Shown: positions 25,189 through 32,895 of the stretch, in pieces
Layout of the letters: each line of letters opens with the position of its first letter
Numbering within the stretch: the stretch's first letter is position 1
Assembly (NCBI GenBank): GCA_900541645.1
Contig: UQKQ01000003.1
Span: 62,001 to 126,000 of the forward strand
Origin: an uncultured Collinsella sp.
GTDB lineage: Bacteria > Actinomycetota > Coriobacteriia > Coriobacteriales > Coriobacteriaceae
Direction of reading: 5' to 3'
DNA length: 64,000 nt
Notes under the pieces: model-generated
What the model saw: the letters and a program-made list of their open reading frames with translations, nothing else
What the model was told of the DNA's origin: nothing
Databases searched by the model: none
Position numbers and translations under genes: made by a program

Positions 25189-26016
25189 ATGGCCTTTGCA
25201 GAAAAGCTCATTGCCATCCGTCGCGCCCATCACCTTACCCAAGAGCAGCTCGCCGCCAAACTCTTCGTCACACGCCAAGCCGTCAGCCGCTGGGAGCGCG
25301 ACGAGGTCACCCCGGGCATCGACATGATGAAGCTCATTGCCGCCGTAACCGGAGAGCCGTTGTCCCACCTGCTCGAAATGCCCGAGCATTATTGCCAGAG
25401 CTGCGGCATGATACTCACGCCCGACGACTGCGGCACCGATGCCACGGGTGCCACGACCGACCATTACTGCAAATGGTGCTACGACCACGGCAAGTACACC
25501 TACGACACCACCATGGAGGCGATGATCGAGGATTGCGCCCCGCGGCTGGCGCAAAACACCGGCATGTCGCTCGACGAAGCCGTCTCGCTCATGGGCGCCG
25601 TCCTGCCGCAACTGGAGCGCTGGCGCACCGTGCAGGAAAACGAGGAGCGCTACGGTGCCGAGGCGCGGGCGCGCTATGGCGATGAGGCTATCGATGCGGC
25701 AAACGAGGCGCTGCTGGACATGGATCCTCAGACATGGAACGACATGAAGGAACTTGAACGCGCTATTCTGGGTCAACTCTCGATTGCCATGGGCATTGGC
25801 GACCCAGAGAGCAACGAGGCCCACAAACTTGTCGCAATGCACCGTCGATGGATTGCCCTTAACTGGGGACACGAGCCCCAAGACGAAGCATACCTGGGCC
25901 TCGCCCACGGCTATCTTGCCGATCAGCGCTTTGTTGACTACTACGACAAGCCCTGCGGCACCGGAGCCACGGCGTTTCTGGTCCAGGCCATCGAGTCGTC
26001 GTTGACGCGCGCATAG
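25189..26016 (+). CDS. XRE-type regulator fused to a zinc ribbon and a TipAS-like ligand-binding domain
   Basis: 275 residues with three modules. Residues 5-62 are an XRE helix-turn-helix (LIAIRRAHHLTQEQLAAKLF, VTRQAVSRWERDEVTPGID). Residues 69-112 are a ribbon with CxxC pairs Cys69/72 and Cys94/97 (CQSCGM...YCKWCYDHGKYTY). From about 120 to 270 comes a helical domain with RYGDEAIDAANEAL and YLADQRFVDYYDKPCGTGATAFLVQAIES, matching TipAS, the antibiotic-binding domain of TipA-type MerR proteins. The gene has AAAGGAG before ATG 25189. This suggests drug- or peptide-responsive regulation; the ligand is unknown. Confidence 0.85.
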   Translation: MAFAEKLIAIRRAHHLTQEQLAAKLFVTRQAVSRWERDEVTPGIDMMKLIAAVTGEPLSHLLEMPEHYCQSCGMILTPDDCGTDATGATTDHYCKWCYDHGKYTYDTTMEAMIEDCAPRLAQNTGMSLDEAVSLMGAVLPQLERWRTVQENEERYGAEARARYGDEAIDAANEALLDMDPQTWNDMKELERAILGQLSIAMGIGDPESNEAHKLVAMHRRWIALNWGHEPQDEAYLGLAHGYLADQRFVDYYDKPCGTGATAFLVQAIESSLTRA

Positions 26017-26067
26017 ACCGCGGCTGCTTTGGGTATTTCAATCAAAACTTCAACCGATTGGAGACCT

Positions 26068-26313
26068 ATGGCTACTGATCATGAGCTCGTGCTCTACGTT
26101 ATGACTGGCTGCCCGTATTGTATAAAGGTCAAGCGCTTTTTGGCCGATAACGGCGTGACCATTCCCGAGCGCAATATCTCGACCGACCCCGAAGCCGAGC
26201 AGACGCTCATCGCCGTCGGCGGAAAACGCCAGGTTCCCTGCCTGTTCATCGACGGCAAGCCACTCTACGAATCGAGTGACATCATCGCATGGGTACAGGA
26301 GAACCTGCTCTAG
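26068..26313 (+). CDS. Glutaredoxin family protein
   Basis: 81 residues. The redox motif is CPYC at residues 15-18 after LVLYVMTG, with the cis-proline motif RQVPCLFIDG and the C-terminal ESSDIIAWVQENL typical of glutaredoxins. It would reduce disulfides or glutathionylated substrates; Actinobacteria that lack glutathione use such proteins with other thiols. The ATG at 26068 follows TTGGAGACCT. It lies 51 nt after the TipAS regulator on the same strand and before a repeat-rich stretch. Confidence 0.9.
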   Translation: MATDHELVLYVMTGCPYCIKVKRFLADNGVTIPERNISTDPEAEQTLIAVGGKRQVPCLFIDGKPLYESSDIIAWVQENLL

Positions 26314-26360
26314 TACGCGCATCCCGTCCGTCCAAGACCCCACCCCATACGGCCTAAACA

Positions 26361-26432
26361 TGTACACCAGCATCCAAAGTCGACATTTTTCGACATCTTT
26401 GGATGCTGGTGTACAGCTTTTGCGGGTAGTCA
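26361..26432. repeat. Dispersed hairpin repeat, copy 1
   Basis: A perfect 19-bp inverted repeat (TGTACACCAGCATCCAAAG, 26361-26379, with 26397-26415) surrounds two TCGACAT direct repeats. The shared sequence continues past the hairpin through TTTTGCGGGTAGTCAT. A second copy lies at 27444. It may also terminate glutaredoxin transcription. Confidence 0.85.
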
Positions 26433-26511
26433 TGGACGCTCTTAACCGGCTAATTGTTTGAGGCGACCTTTGGATTATGGCTGTTTGACGCCTCTGGAAA
26501 GGGTTTCCGAG

Positions 26512-26753
26512 AGGGCTGTGGTCAAAAAAGGGCAAATATGAGTACTGCTACCTGTTTAGTAGCAGCGATTTTGATCACTTCAGGAGCTATTCAACGTTCC
26601 ATACGTCCGTAGACGACGCTATTTCTCCTCATATGTTCAATAAAAGTAGCTCCTAATGGGAACAAATCTCATCAGGAGTTACTATTTATAGCAAAATAAA
26701 TGCAACTATAATGGCAACAGTACTCATATTTGCCCTTTTTTGACCACGACCCT
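26512..26753. mobile_element. MITE-like AT-rich element with 30-bp terminal inverted repeats
   Basis: Perfect 30-bp inverted repeats at 26518-26547 and 26718-26747 (outer end GTGGTCAAAAAAGGGC) continue imperfectly to AGGG on each side. The 170 nt between are AT-rich, unlike the surroundings, and carry further dyads around AGGAGCTATT and GTAGCTCCT. No ORF of note lies inside. Size, long terminal repeats and lack of coding suggest a non-autonomous element; I see no clear target duplication. Confidence 0.6.
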
Positions 26754-26841
26754 CCAGAATAGCCGCTGAGGACGACACTAAATGACAAAATCCGGCACTT
26801 GGACGTTCTTATATGATTAGCCATTGAAGGACACCTAACGA

Positions 26842-26967
26842 CTACTCCCATTCGCGACACACTGTGTCGCGAATTAAGCTGGTCCCATTATCGAAGACCA
26901 GTGAGAGCTCCTGCCCAGAATCTCGATAGCTTAATAAAGCGCTCCCCTCCGGAAGTTCAATGAGCAT
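26842..26967 (-). CDS. Possible short ORF or gene remnant (41 aa)
   Basis: From ATG 26967 to TAG 26842 the product starts MLIELPEGSALLSYRDSGQE and ends RDTVCREWE. The composition is protein-like, and the open frame extends 13 codons upstream to a stop. There is no convincing ribosome site. A perfect 25-nt palindrome (26850-26874, ATTCGCGACACA-C-TGTGTCGCGAAT) covers its last codons. It may be the end of a decayed gene in this repeat-rich island. The remaining bases of the 26754-27150 gap show nothing else I can name. Confidence 0.3.
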   Translation of the reverse strand: MLIELPEGSALLSYRDSGQELSLVFDNGTSLIRDTVCREWE

Positions 26968-27150
26968 CCAAATTCCAGGCTGAAAAGCAAAGGAGTATCG
27001 AAGCCGTCAATGCTCATTTTCTATCGAACACGCGGGTCAAAACAAGCTAATTAGCCTGATAAACTGTTTGTTTTTTTGTCTGCAAGACTGTATACAAAAA
27101 GATTATCCGTTGACCTGTGCTCGACATTATGCCGATCGATAGGAGACGCT

Positions 27151-27417
27151 ATGGACGCTAAGCAGCTCGAAAAAATGATGGGGTTTGCCCCCGGAGAGTT
27201 GGAGAAAGCCGCAGAGGCATACGAAAAAGATGAATGGCCGAAGGGTCGCACCATCAAGCTGGGAAGGCCGTCGATCTCCGATGAGCCAAGCGTTGTTTTA
27301 TCGGCACGTGTGGGCGAATCGGTCCTTGAAGCCTTTGACGCAAAAGCAAAGCGCCATGGGCAAACACGCACGGAGCGACTCAGGGAGCTCATCACGCTCG
27401 ATGCAATGATTGCCTAA
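27151..27417 (+). CDS. Ribbon-helix-helix (CopG-like) protein, antitoxin-like, solitary
   Basis: 88 residues. A helical N-terminus (MDAKQLEKMMGFAPGELEKA) is followed by GRPSISDEPSVVLSARVGES and a helix-turn-helix pair EAFDAKAKRHGQTRTERLRELI. A strand with small residues and then FDAKAK..G.TR.E.LR..I is the usual RHH/antitoxin C-terminal pattern in Actinobacteria. GATAGGAGACGCT before ATG 27151 is a clear ribosome site. No toxin gene lies on either side; the gene stands between two copies of the hairpin repeat. Function as an orphan antitoxin or autoregulator is inference. Confidence 0.65.
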   Translation: MDAKQLEKMMGFAPGELEKAAEAYEKDEWPKGRTIKLGRPSISDEPSVVLSARVGESVLEAFDAKAKRHGQTRTERLRELITLDAMIA

Positions 27418-27443
27418 ACTCAACTCCCCCGCCGACCCAAACA

Positions 27444-27515
27444 TATACGCCAGCATCCAAAGTCGACATCTTTCGACATCTTTGGATGCTGGTGTACAGT
27501 TTTTGCGGGTAGTCA
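27444..27515. repeat. Dispersed hairpin repeat, copy 2
   Basis: Near-identical to the copy at 26361: the left arm differs at two positions (TATACGCC for TGTACACC) and the central direct repeats are separated by CTT instead of TTT. The common tail GCGGGTAGTCAT is present. The two copies bracket the lone RHH gene in direct orientation. Confidence 0.85.
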
Positions 27516-27560
27516 TCGGGGACGTTCTTAAATGACTAGTCGCTAAAGAACGTCCCCGAT
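27515..27560. repeat. Inverted repeat of the GGGGACGTTCTT family, probable dus terminator
   Basis: ATCGGGGACGTTCTT and AAGAACGTCCCCGAT pair perfectly over 15 bp around AAATGACTAGTCGCTA. It starts right where the previous repeat ends and lies 6 nt after the dus stop codon on the minus strand. It may end dus transcription. A half-copy occurs at 3954. Confidence 0.7.
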
Positions 27561-27566
27561 GTCTAA

Positions 27567-28520
27567 CTAGCCGCGGAAGCGAGCTATGGGTGCGAGTGGC
27601 TGCTCGCGAAAGACCCGCTCGACGGCGGCGCGGTATTCGTCGACCTTTTTGGTCTTACGTACGAGCTTGTGAACGGTAGCGGGGTCGACGAAAGCGCACT
27701 TGGCGTAGAACCACCACTCCTTCATACGAAAGACCGCGTTACCGCCAATCTCTTCTGCATAGGCCGCAAACAGCGTGTCGTGGAAACGCTGCAGTTCGGC
27801 TGCCGTGGCAGCAGGGCCGCCCTTGACCATGCGAGCGAGAGCGGGATTCGCAAGCAAGCCACGCCCCAGCATCACATGGCGTGTCCCGGGATAGGCCTCC
27901 ACCAGCGCATCCATATCCTCAAGATCAAAAATATCGCCGTTGTATGCCACCGGAAACGGCGCACGTTCCAGCGTCTCGCCATAGAACTCTTTGCGCGGTG
28001 AGCCTGTATAACGGTCCTTCTGTACGCGCGGATGCACGATCAGCTCTGTTAGCGGCATGCGGCAATACAGATCGAGCACGCGCTCATACTCGTCGTCGTC
28101 CTCGAGCCCCAGCCTAGTTTTGACCGATACCGGCAACGGCGACCGCTCGCACACATCGCTTAAGAACGCCTCGAGCTCGTCGAGATTGCGCAAGAAACCC
28201 GAGCCCTTGCCCTTGGCGACAACCGTTCCCGAAGGGCAACCCAAGTTGAGATTGACCTCGCGGTAGCCCATGTCAGCGAGCACCTGTGCCGCCCACACAA
28301 ACTCGTCCGCGTTCTTGGACATCAGCTGAGGCACCACGTTGAGCCCCTGGTTATTGGCAGGATCGATCTCCTTAAACGCCTTGCCGCCAAAGCGGTTTCC
28401 CACCCGCGGCGGCGGCAAAAATGGCGTGTAATAGCAATCGAGCGCACCGAAGCACTCCGCATGCACGCGACGGAACACATGCCCGGTAATCCCCTCCATG
28501 GGGGCCAGCGAAAGGATCAT
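27567..28520 (-). CDS. tRNA-dihydrouridine synthase
   Basis: 317 residues of the Dus TIM-barrel. It begins LSLAPMEGITGHVFRRVHAE (FMN phosphate site). The catalytic cysteine is Cys95 in NLNLGCPSGTVVAKGKGSGFL, and PLPVSVKTRLGLEDDDEY, HPRVQKDRYTG and VAYNGDIF complete the FMN and tRNA sites. The enzyme uses NADPH to reduce specific uridines in tRNA. Subfamily (A, B or C) is not settled by eye, and the GCPSG loop is closer to DusC-like or Gram-positive forms. Start ATG 28520. Single gene, cytoplasmic. Confidence 0.93.
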   Translation of the reverse strand: MILSLAPMEGITGHVFRRVHAECFGALDCYYTPFLPPPRVGNRFGGKAFKEIDPANNQGLNVVPQLMSKNADEFVWAAQVLADMGYREVNLNLGCPSGTVVAKGKGSGFLRNLDELEAFLSDVCERSPLPVSVKTRLGLEDDDEYERVLDLYCRMPLTELIVHPRVQKDRYTGSPRKEFYGETLERAPFPVAYNGDIFDLEDMDALVEAYPGTRHVMLGRGLLANPALARMVKGGPAATAAELQRFHDTLFAAYAEEIGGNAVFRMKEWWFYAKCAFVDPATVHKLVRKTKKVDEYRAAVERVFREQPLAPIARFRG

Positions 28521-28654
28521 CTACTCTTCTCTCATATCAACACAACAAAGGGGCCGTCCCTTTGTCACATGCATTATGCCTTGCGCTTCAGGCGATTCAC
28601 AAGGAAGAGGTAGCTACTGAACGATGACCACCCTCCAGCCGCACCCCATACAAC

Positions 28655-28834
28655 GAGGTCTAATACTTTTCCCGAGAAGTGAACGAGTGAAAACGGGCCC
28701 CGAAGCATCTGCACTTTCGAGATGCAATTTCCTGCGGTTTTGCCAGCCAAATCCTGCGGGTTTGACGTCTAAAAATGTCGATGCTTCGGAGGCCCAAGTA
28801 TGGCCGTTCACTTCTCGGAAAAGTATTAGACCTC
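28655..28834. mobile_element. 180-bp long-hairpin element with 30-bp terminal inverted repeats
   Basis: Arms 28655-28685 and 28805-28834 (outer end GAGGTCTAATACTTTTCC) match except for one extra C in the left arm. Inside, GGGCCCCGAAGCATC pairs with GATGCTTCGGAGGCCC, so most of the element can fold into one long hairpin. The centre contains two near-copies of CCTGCGG(T/G)TTTG. No coding potential seen. It looks like a MITE or a structured-RNA repeat. It occupies most of the 447-nt gap between dus and the MFS gene. Confidence 0.65.
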
Positions 28835-28850
28835 GATTTACATGCCACTC

Positions 28851-28884
28851 AATGTGACAAAGTGGCTGCTCCTTTGTCACATTC
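28851..28884. repeat. TGTGACAAAG palindromic repeat, copy 1
   Basis: AATGTGACAAAG and CTTTGTCACATT pair over 12 bp around TGGCTGCTC. Relatives lie at 35038, 38482 and 42539, with a half-copy near 28545-28572. It always lies in intergenic space next to gene ends. Confidence 0.8.
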
Positions 28885-28889
28885 GATGA

Positions 28890-28919
28890 AAAAGGGCACC
28901 GATGTTAGTCGATGCCCCA
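28890..28919 (-). terminator. Terminator of the carbamoyltransferase/MFS operon
   Basis: On the minus strand GGGCATCGA...TCGGTGCCC is followed by TTTTTC. It is a hairpin of 8-9 bp with one bulge and a U-tract, about 50 nt after the MFS stop codon. Confidence 0.75.
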
Positions 28920-28967
28920 AAGCGGCTGCAGGTTAAGCCCTACAGCGTATGTCTAAGACGAATCGAA

Positions 28968-30233
28968 CTATTCGTCCCAGGAGAGGTTCTTACCAGTCTT
29001 TTTTGCCAGCAGCAAGAACAGGCCGATAATAACGTTGCATGCGATGCAGAAGATGAAGACGCCCTGGAAGGAGCCGACAAGCTCATAGACCTTCATCATA
29101 ACGGGCATGCCAAAGGCGCCGACGATATAGCCCACGGAGCAGATCAGCGCGAAGATGCGACCGAAATCGCGGGAGCCAAAGACATCCATAACCAAAACGG
29201 TCAGGGCAGTGCCAGCGATGACGTACATTACGTCGTTCACGCCTGCTGCGAGGATGCTGAGCGTCGAGTTGCCGCTGCTCATCATGAGCATGACAAAGGA
29301 GAGGATGGAGACAGCGAGCCAGCCCAGAATGGCCTTCGTGCTGCCGAACCTATCGCAAGTGGTGCCGACGATCGGATTGAGGAACAGATCGAAGAGCGAT
29401 GCAGCGGATACCATGAAGCCGCCCACCATGGGGCTAAAACCAACCTCGGAAGCATACGTCGGGAAGAGCTGGTTCATGCAGCAAGTGAGCTGAACGAGAC
29501 AGAGGAAGCCGATGCAGAAGAAGAAGGCAGGCGACTTAATGGCGCGCGCATAGCTAACGCCACGCGTGCTATCCTCGGTCGTCTCCTCGGTCTCGGTGAC
29601 CGTCTCGCCCTCGACGTAGCCATAGGGCAGCATGCCCTTGTCCTGAGGCTTGTAGCGGATGATCAGAATGGAAGCTGGGAGAATGAGCACTGCGGAAACA
29701 CCGGCGAGCACCAGATAACCAGTTCTCCAGCCAGCGGCCTCGATGACAGAGGTGATGACGGGACTCATGATGAGCATGTAAATCGAGTTCACTGCCCAAG
29801 CGAGACCGATTGCCAGGCCACCAGATTTTTTGAACCACTGGTCAATAACGTCGGACATAGCGACGCCGGTGGTGAAGGCGAAGCAAACGCCAATCAGGGC
29901 GCCAGCGGCGATGAACATCCAGACTTCGGTGTAGAAGGCCATGCCTGCGCCGGCAGCGAGCAAAATAAGCTCGACAACGGGGAGCCAAACCTTGCCAACG
30001 ACCTTGGGAATGAGTTTTCCGACAAACGGAAGAGCTGCCGCAAGACCAATGAGCGTTGCGGTGAAGTAATACGAGAAGATGGAATAGTCAAACCCGAACT
30101 CCTCGCACACGGGTGCGACGAAGGAGCCCGCGATGACGCTATAGGATCCGGTCGTGCCGGCAGACATAAGGCCGAGCGCGATTACGAGAACCCATGCGTA
30201 AACCTTGCTGCTCTTTAACTTTGCATTTTCCAT
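28968..30233 (-). CDS. MFS transporter (paralogue 1) in the deiminase/carbamoyltransferase operon
   Basis: 421 residues, twelve membrane helices in two halves with a central loop rich in Glu/Thr (GETVTETEETTEDS). The motif A region is present as SDVIDQWFKKSGGLAIGLAWAVN, as in OFA-like carboxylate/amine carriers. ATG 30233 follows CTAGGAGCTGCGTCA and lies 11 nt after the carbamoyltransferase stop codon. It shares long identical blocks with the MFS protein at 33613 (GLMSAGTTG, IAGSFVAPVCE, LTCCMNQLFPTYASEVGF). Likely cargo is the substrate or product of the two enzymes; this is inferred from context. Confidence 0.88.
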   Translation of the reverse strand: MENAKLKSSKVYAWVLVIALGLMSAGTTGSYSVIAGSFVAPVCEEFGFDYSIFSYYFTATLIGLAAALPFVGKLIPKVVGKVWLPVVELILLAAGAGMAFYTEVWMFIAAGALIGVCFAFTTGVAMSDVIDQWFKKSGGLAIGLAWAVNSIYMLIMSPVITSVIEAAGWRTGYLVLAGVSAVLILPASILIIRYKPQDKGMLPYGYVEGETVTETEETTEDSTRGVSYARAIKSPAFFFCIGFLCLVQLTCCMNQLFPTYASEVGFSPMVGGFMVSAASLFDLFLNPIVGTTCDRFGSTKAILGWLAVSILSFVMLMMSSGNSTLSILAAGVNDVMYVIAGTALTVLVMDVFGSRDFGRIFALICSVGYIVGAFGMPVMMKVYELVGSFQGVFIFCIACNVIIGLFLLLAKKTGKNLSWDE

Positions 30234-30244
30234 TGACGCAGCTC

Positions 30245-31309
30245 CTAGAGACCCAGAAGGGCACACATAACGGCCTTGATGGTGTGCTGACGGTTCTCTG
30301 CCTCACGGAAGATGACCGAAGCGTTGGCCTCAAAGCACTCGTCGGCAATCTCGAAACCCTCGGTGATGATCTCGCGATGAAGGTCGTTCTTGCACTGGTC
30401 GAGGAGCATCTTGCCAACACGGTGATCCGCGTTGTGGACAGAGGGAAGCTCATGCATGCAGAAGATGTCGGGATTGTTGGTGCGCTTGCACAGCTCGCTG
30501 GTGACGCGATAGGGGTACAGAGACTCGGCATCGCCCAACCAGGAGTTGTAGTCGTCGGGATCCAGAACCTCTTCTCCGCACTCGGGGTTGATGTAGCGCC
30601 ACTCCTCGGTAACGATAACGTCAACGCCATCCAGGGCATCGAGGTCAGAGGTGATGGTAAAGGTCCTATTGGGAGCGTACTTGGCGTAGCAGGCCTCCAC
30701 CTCTTCGATCATTTCCTTGCACATCTGATGACGGAGGTCGTCGGGGCCGATGGCGAGGAAGTCCATGTCGAGCATAGCGCACAGACGGCCATACCACACT
30801 GGGGCGCCGGCGCAGTTGCCAACGAAAGCCATCTTCTTGCCGCGGCTCGTACGCAGACCGCCCCATTGCTCTTCCATCGTAAGAGCGTCAGCGAGCATCT
30901 GAGTCGGGTGATCGCCGAGAGTAAGGGCATTGATGACCGGGATGTCAACCAGGTCAGCGACGTCATAGAGGAACTGCTCGTCCTTCTGTGCGCGGTAGAC
31001 GATGAGATCGTACATGCCGTTAAAGACGCGCATGGCATCCTTGACGGTCTCGCAGTCACCCATGTGGGAGTTGGTCAGATAAGTGAAGCCCATGCCCAAA
31101 TCATTGCAGGAGGTCTCGAATGCGCAACGAGTACGGGTCGAGCCCCACTCAAAGTTGGCGAGGACGTTTTTGCCGGGGAAGTAGCGCTGGTCGACACCAG
31201 ACTTCTTCTGAGCCTTAAGGTTCCAGGCAAGATCGATGAGATAGCGGAAATCCTCGGAGGAGAGATCATGGATGTTGATGTAGTCGCGACCGCGGAGGCT
31301 GTTGTTCAT
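30245..31309 (-). CDS. Carbamoyltransferase of the ornithine/putrescine family with altered active-site loops
   Basis: 354 residues. The carbamoyl-phosphate site is intact: STRTR at 57-61 and HPTQ at 134-137. The C-terminal block AENRQHTIKAVM is also conserved. Two hallmark substrate elements differ. The SMG loop of ornithine enzymes (DVWVSMG) is replaced by EEWRYINPE (235-243). The HCLP motif reads HELP (286-289), losing the conserved cysteine. This suggests another amine acceptor. It follows the agmatine deiminase-like gene, so N-carbamoylputrescine phosphorolysis or a related reaction is the obvious hypothesis. ATG 31309 is preceded by GAAAGGAAATAGGC. Confidence 0.85.
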   Translation of the reverse strand: MNNSLRGRDYINIHDLSSEDFRYLIDLAWNLKAQKKSGVDQRYFPGKNVLANFEWGSTRTRCAFETSCNDLGMGFTYLTNSHMGDCETVKDAMRVFNGMYDLIVYRAQKDEQFLYDVADLVDIPVINALTLGDHPTQMLADALTMEEQWGGLRTSRGKKMAFVGNCAGAPVWYGRLCAMLDMDFLAIGPDDLRHQMCKEMIEEVEACYAKYAPNRTFTITSDLDALDGVDVIVTEEWRYINPECGEEVLDPDDYNSWLGDAESLYPYRVTSELCKRTNNPDIFCMHELPSVHNADHRVGKMLLDQCKNDLHREIITEGFEIADECFEANASVIFREAENRQHTIKAVMCALLGL

Positions 31310-31354
31310 GCCTATTTCCTTTCGAATTATTATCAAAATTATTGTTGAATGTGT

Positions 31355-31384
31355 CCCCGAGGAAAACACGGATATCCCTCGGGG
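31355..31384 (-). terminator. Hairpin between the deiminase and carbamoyltransferase genes
   Basis: CCCCGAGG...CCTCGGGG forms an 8-bp stem in the 123-nt gap. There is no long U-tract on the minus strand. It may act as a partial terminator, mRNA-stability element or boundary for an internal promoter. Confidence 0.45.
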
Positions 31385-31432
31385 AGCGGTACATGTGGCG
31401 CCTAAGCCAAAGAGCGCAGGCTCTAAGGCTCA

Positions 31433-32671
31433 CTAACGACTGGCCGCCACGTCCTTAGTCCAGCAGTGCACGCCGCCGCCGGACAGGTTAAGCGCGAGGG
31501 AATCAATCATGATGACTTTGCGATCGGGGAAGCAGCTCTCAAGAACTGCCTTGGCCTGCTCATCCTTCTCTTTCACGACCTCGCTCATGCCCTCGTGGTA
31601 ATAACGCTGGCCAAGAACGACGCCGTTGCAAATCAGGAAGTTGCAGTAGCTCGCTGCGGCGTAGAAGTGGACGGGGCCCTCGGGCCAGGGGGTGCCATCC
31701 ATAAACTTGCCGCCCATTTCGTCGATGAAGCCCTTATAGAGCTCGTAATCTTCATCGCCAGGGGCGATAACGACTTCAATAGGCTCGGCGGTGGGCATAC
31801 GAACGATCTCGAAGGGCTTGCCCTCCCAGTCCGTTTCGTTGCTCAGGATCTCGTAGGCTGCCTCAATGCGGCGACGAGACTCTGCTCCAGCCTTGCTCGA
31901 GGCTGCCTCTTCATCGGACACCTCGGCAAGAAGAATCTTGTTCGGAGTGATAAAGCGACACATCTCATCAATGTGAGCTGCAAAGCTCATGCCAAAGACG
32001 GGAGTTCCGTCTTCCTTCTCGTCGAGGATGCCCAGTCGATAGTCGTCGTCCTCGAGCATAGGCTGCGGAAGGCAGATAACCTTGTTGAGGTTGTAGATGC
32101 GCTTATACTCGGCCTCTACTTCCTCTTTCGTGAACTCGGGATTACGCTTGCGGCATTCCGTGTCCTCGATGGCGATCAGAGTGCCGTGACCGTCAAACTC
32201 GCGGTCGCCGCCCTCCGAAACCATTTCGGAATTGACGATATCGAAGCAACCGAGCGCAACCGCCATGTGAACGGCTGCCTTACGTGCGGACTGGCACTCC
32301 GGGGAGTTCTTGTCCCACACGCCGTAATAGGTCCAAGCGGGGTTGACCATATAAGAATGGCCCTTGTCGTCGACCATGATGCTGGGACCGTTGTCGCGGA
32401 CATAGAAGTTGGAGTCTTCGAACTGCGTGATCTCGATGCGATCGAGATCAACCCCCTCCTCCTTCAGGCGCGAGCAAGCCTCCTCATAGGAGCCGGGGGT
32501 GCCGCAATTGAGGTTGACCGTAACGTCGCCATACTCGAGCAGAGCCTTGATCACGTCAACGCAGGGCTGGCGGTTATCGTAGCCCTCTGCACGGATGTAA
32601 TCGGGAAGCCATGTCACATAGACGTTGGAGCGCTTCTCGAACTCGCCCGGCATACGATAGTTCTCGTACAT
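31433..32671 (-). CDS. Agmatine deiminase family protein (PAD_porph guanidino-modifying enzyme)
   Basis: 412 residues of the guanidine-modifying (pentein) fold. Catalytic elements are in place: RDNGPSIM (92-99), SEGGDREFDGHGT (152-164), the His-Asp pair in SFAAHIDEMCRF (His233) and the nucleophile Cys403 in SGGGVHCWTKD. Agmatine deiminases convert agmatine to N-carbamoylputrescine and ammonia. The motifs differ in detail from the usual RDTGPTF, DGHVDN and GNIHC, so the substrate could be another guanidine compound. ATG 32671 follows GGAAGGACCAACC. It heads the operon with the carbamoyltransferase and MFS genes; no carbamate kinase is present. Confidence 0.87.
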   Translation of the reverse strand: MYENYRMPGEFEKRSNVYVTWLPDYIRAEGYDNRQPCVDVIKALLEYGDVTVNLNCGTPGSYEEACSRLKEEGVDLDRIEITQFEDSNFYVRDNGPSIMVDDKGHSYMVNPAWTYYGVWDKNSPECQSARKAAVHMAVALGCFDIVNSEMVSEGGDREFDGHGTLIAIEDTECRKRNPEFTKEEVEAEYKRIYNLNKVICLPQPMLEDDDYRLGILDEKEDGTPVFGMSFAAHIDEMCRFITPNKILLAEVSDEEAASSKAGAESRRRIEAAYEILSNETDWEGKPFEIVRMPTAEPIEVVIAPGDEDYELYKGFIDEMGGKFMDGTPWPEGPVHFYAAASYCNFLICNGVVLGQRYYHEGMSEVVKEKDEQAKAVLESCFPDRKVIMIDSLALNLSGGGVHCWTKDVAASR

Positions 32672-32750
32672 GGTTGGTCCTTCCGTCGGGTTTCCCGCGA
32701 TGCTGTCCGGCCGCGACAATAGCGGGGTTTCACCTGCTATAGTACTACTA

Positions 32751-32820
32751 TACCTACCGTTCGGTAGATAATTTTGAATAATTACCGCTCGCCTACTGAT
32801 ACATACCGTTCGCCGTATAT
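32751..32820. promoter_or_regulatory. Palindromic operator sites between the deiminase operon and tetR
   Basis: TACCTACCGTTCGGTAGATA (32751-32770) contains the perfect dyad CTACCG-TT-CGGTAG. Two related but imperfect sites follow: TTACCGCTCGCCTAC near 32781 and ATACCGTTCGCCGTAT near 32803. They fill the divergent promoter region and match sites upstream of the second MFS gene, pointing to the TetR protein as the binder. Confidence 0.65.
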
Positions 32821-32895
32821 AGTGGTCATGTTTGGACACGAATTGATGTTCCGTTGCCATCCTTAATAATGTTGGTAGTGCGGAAGTGATTTGCA

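Noticed and set aside
26361..27515. CRISPR array
   Set aside because: There are only two copies of the hairpin about 1.1 kb apart, with no regular spacers and no cas genes.
28902..30218. 438-codon plus-strand frame opposite the MFS gene
   Set aside because: Product is rich in Asp/His/Ala without motifs; the minus-strand MFS protein has clear membrane topology.
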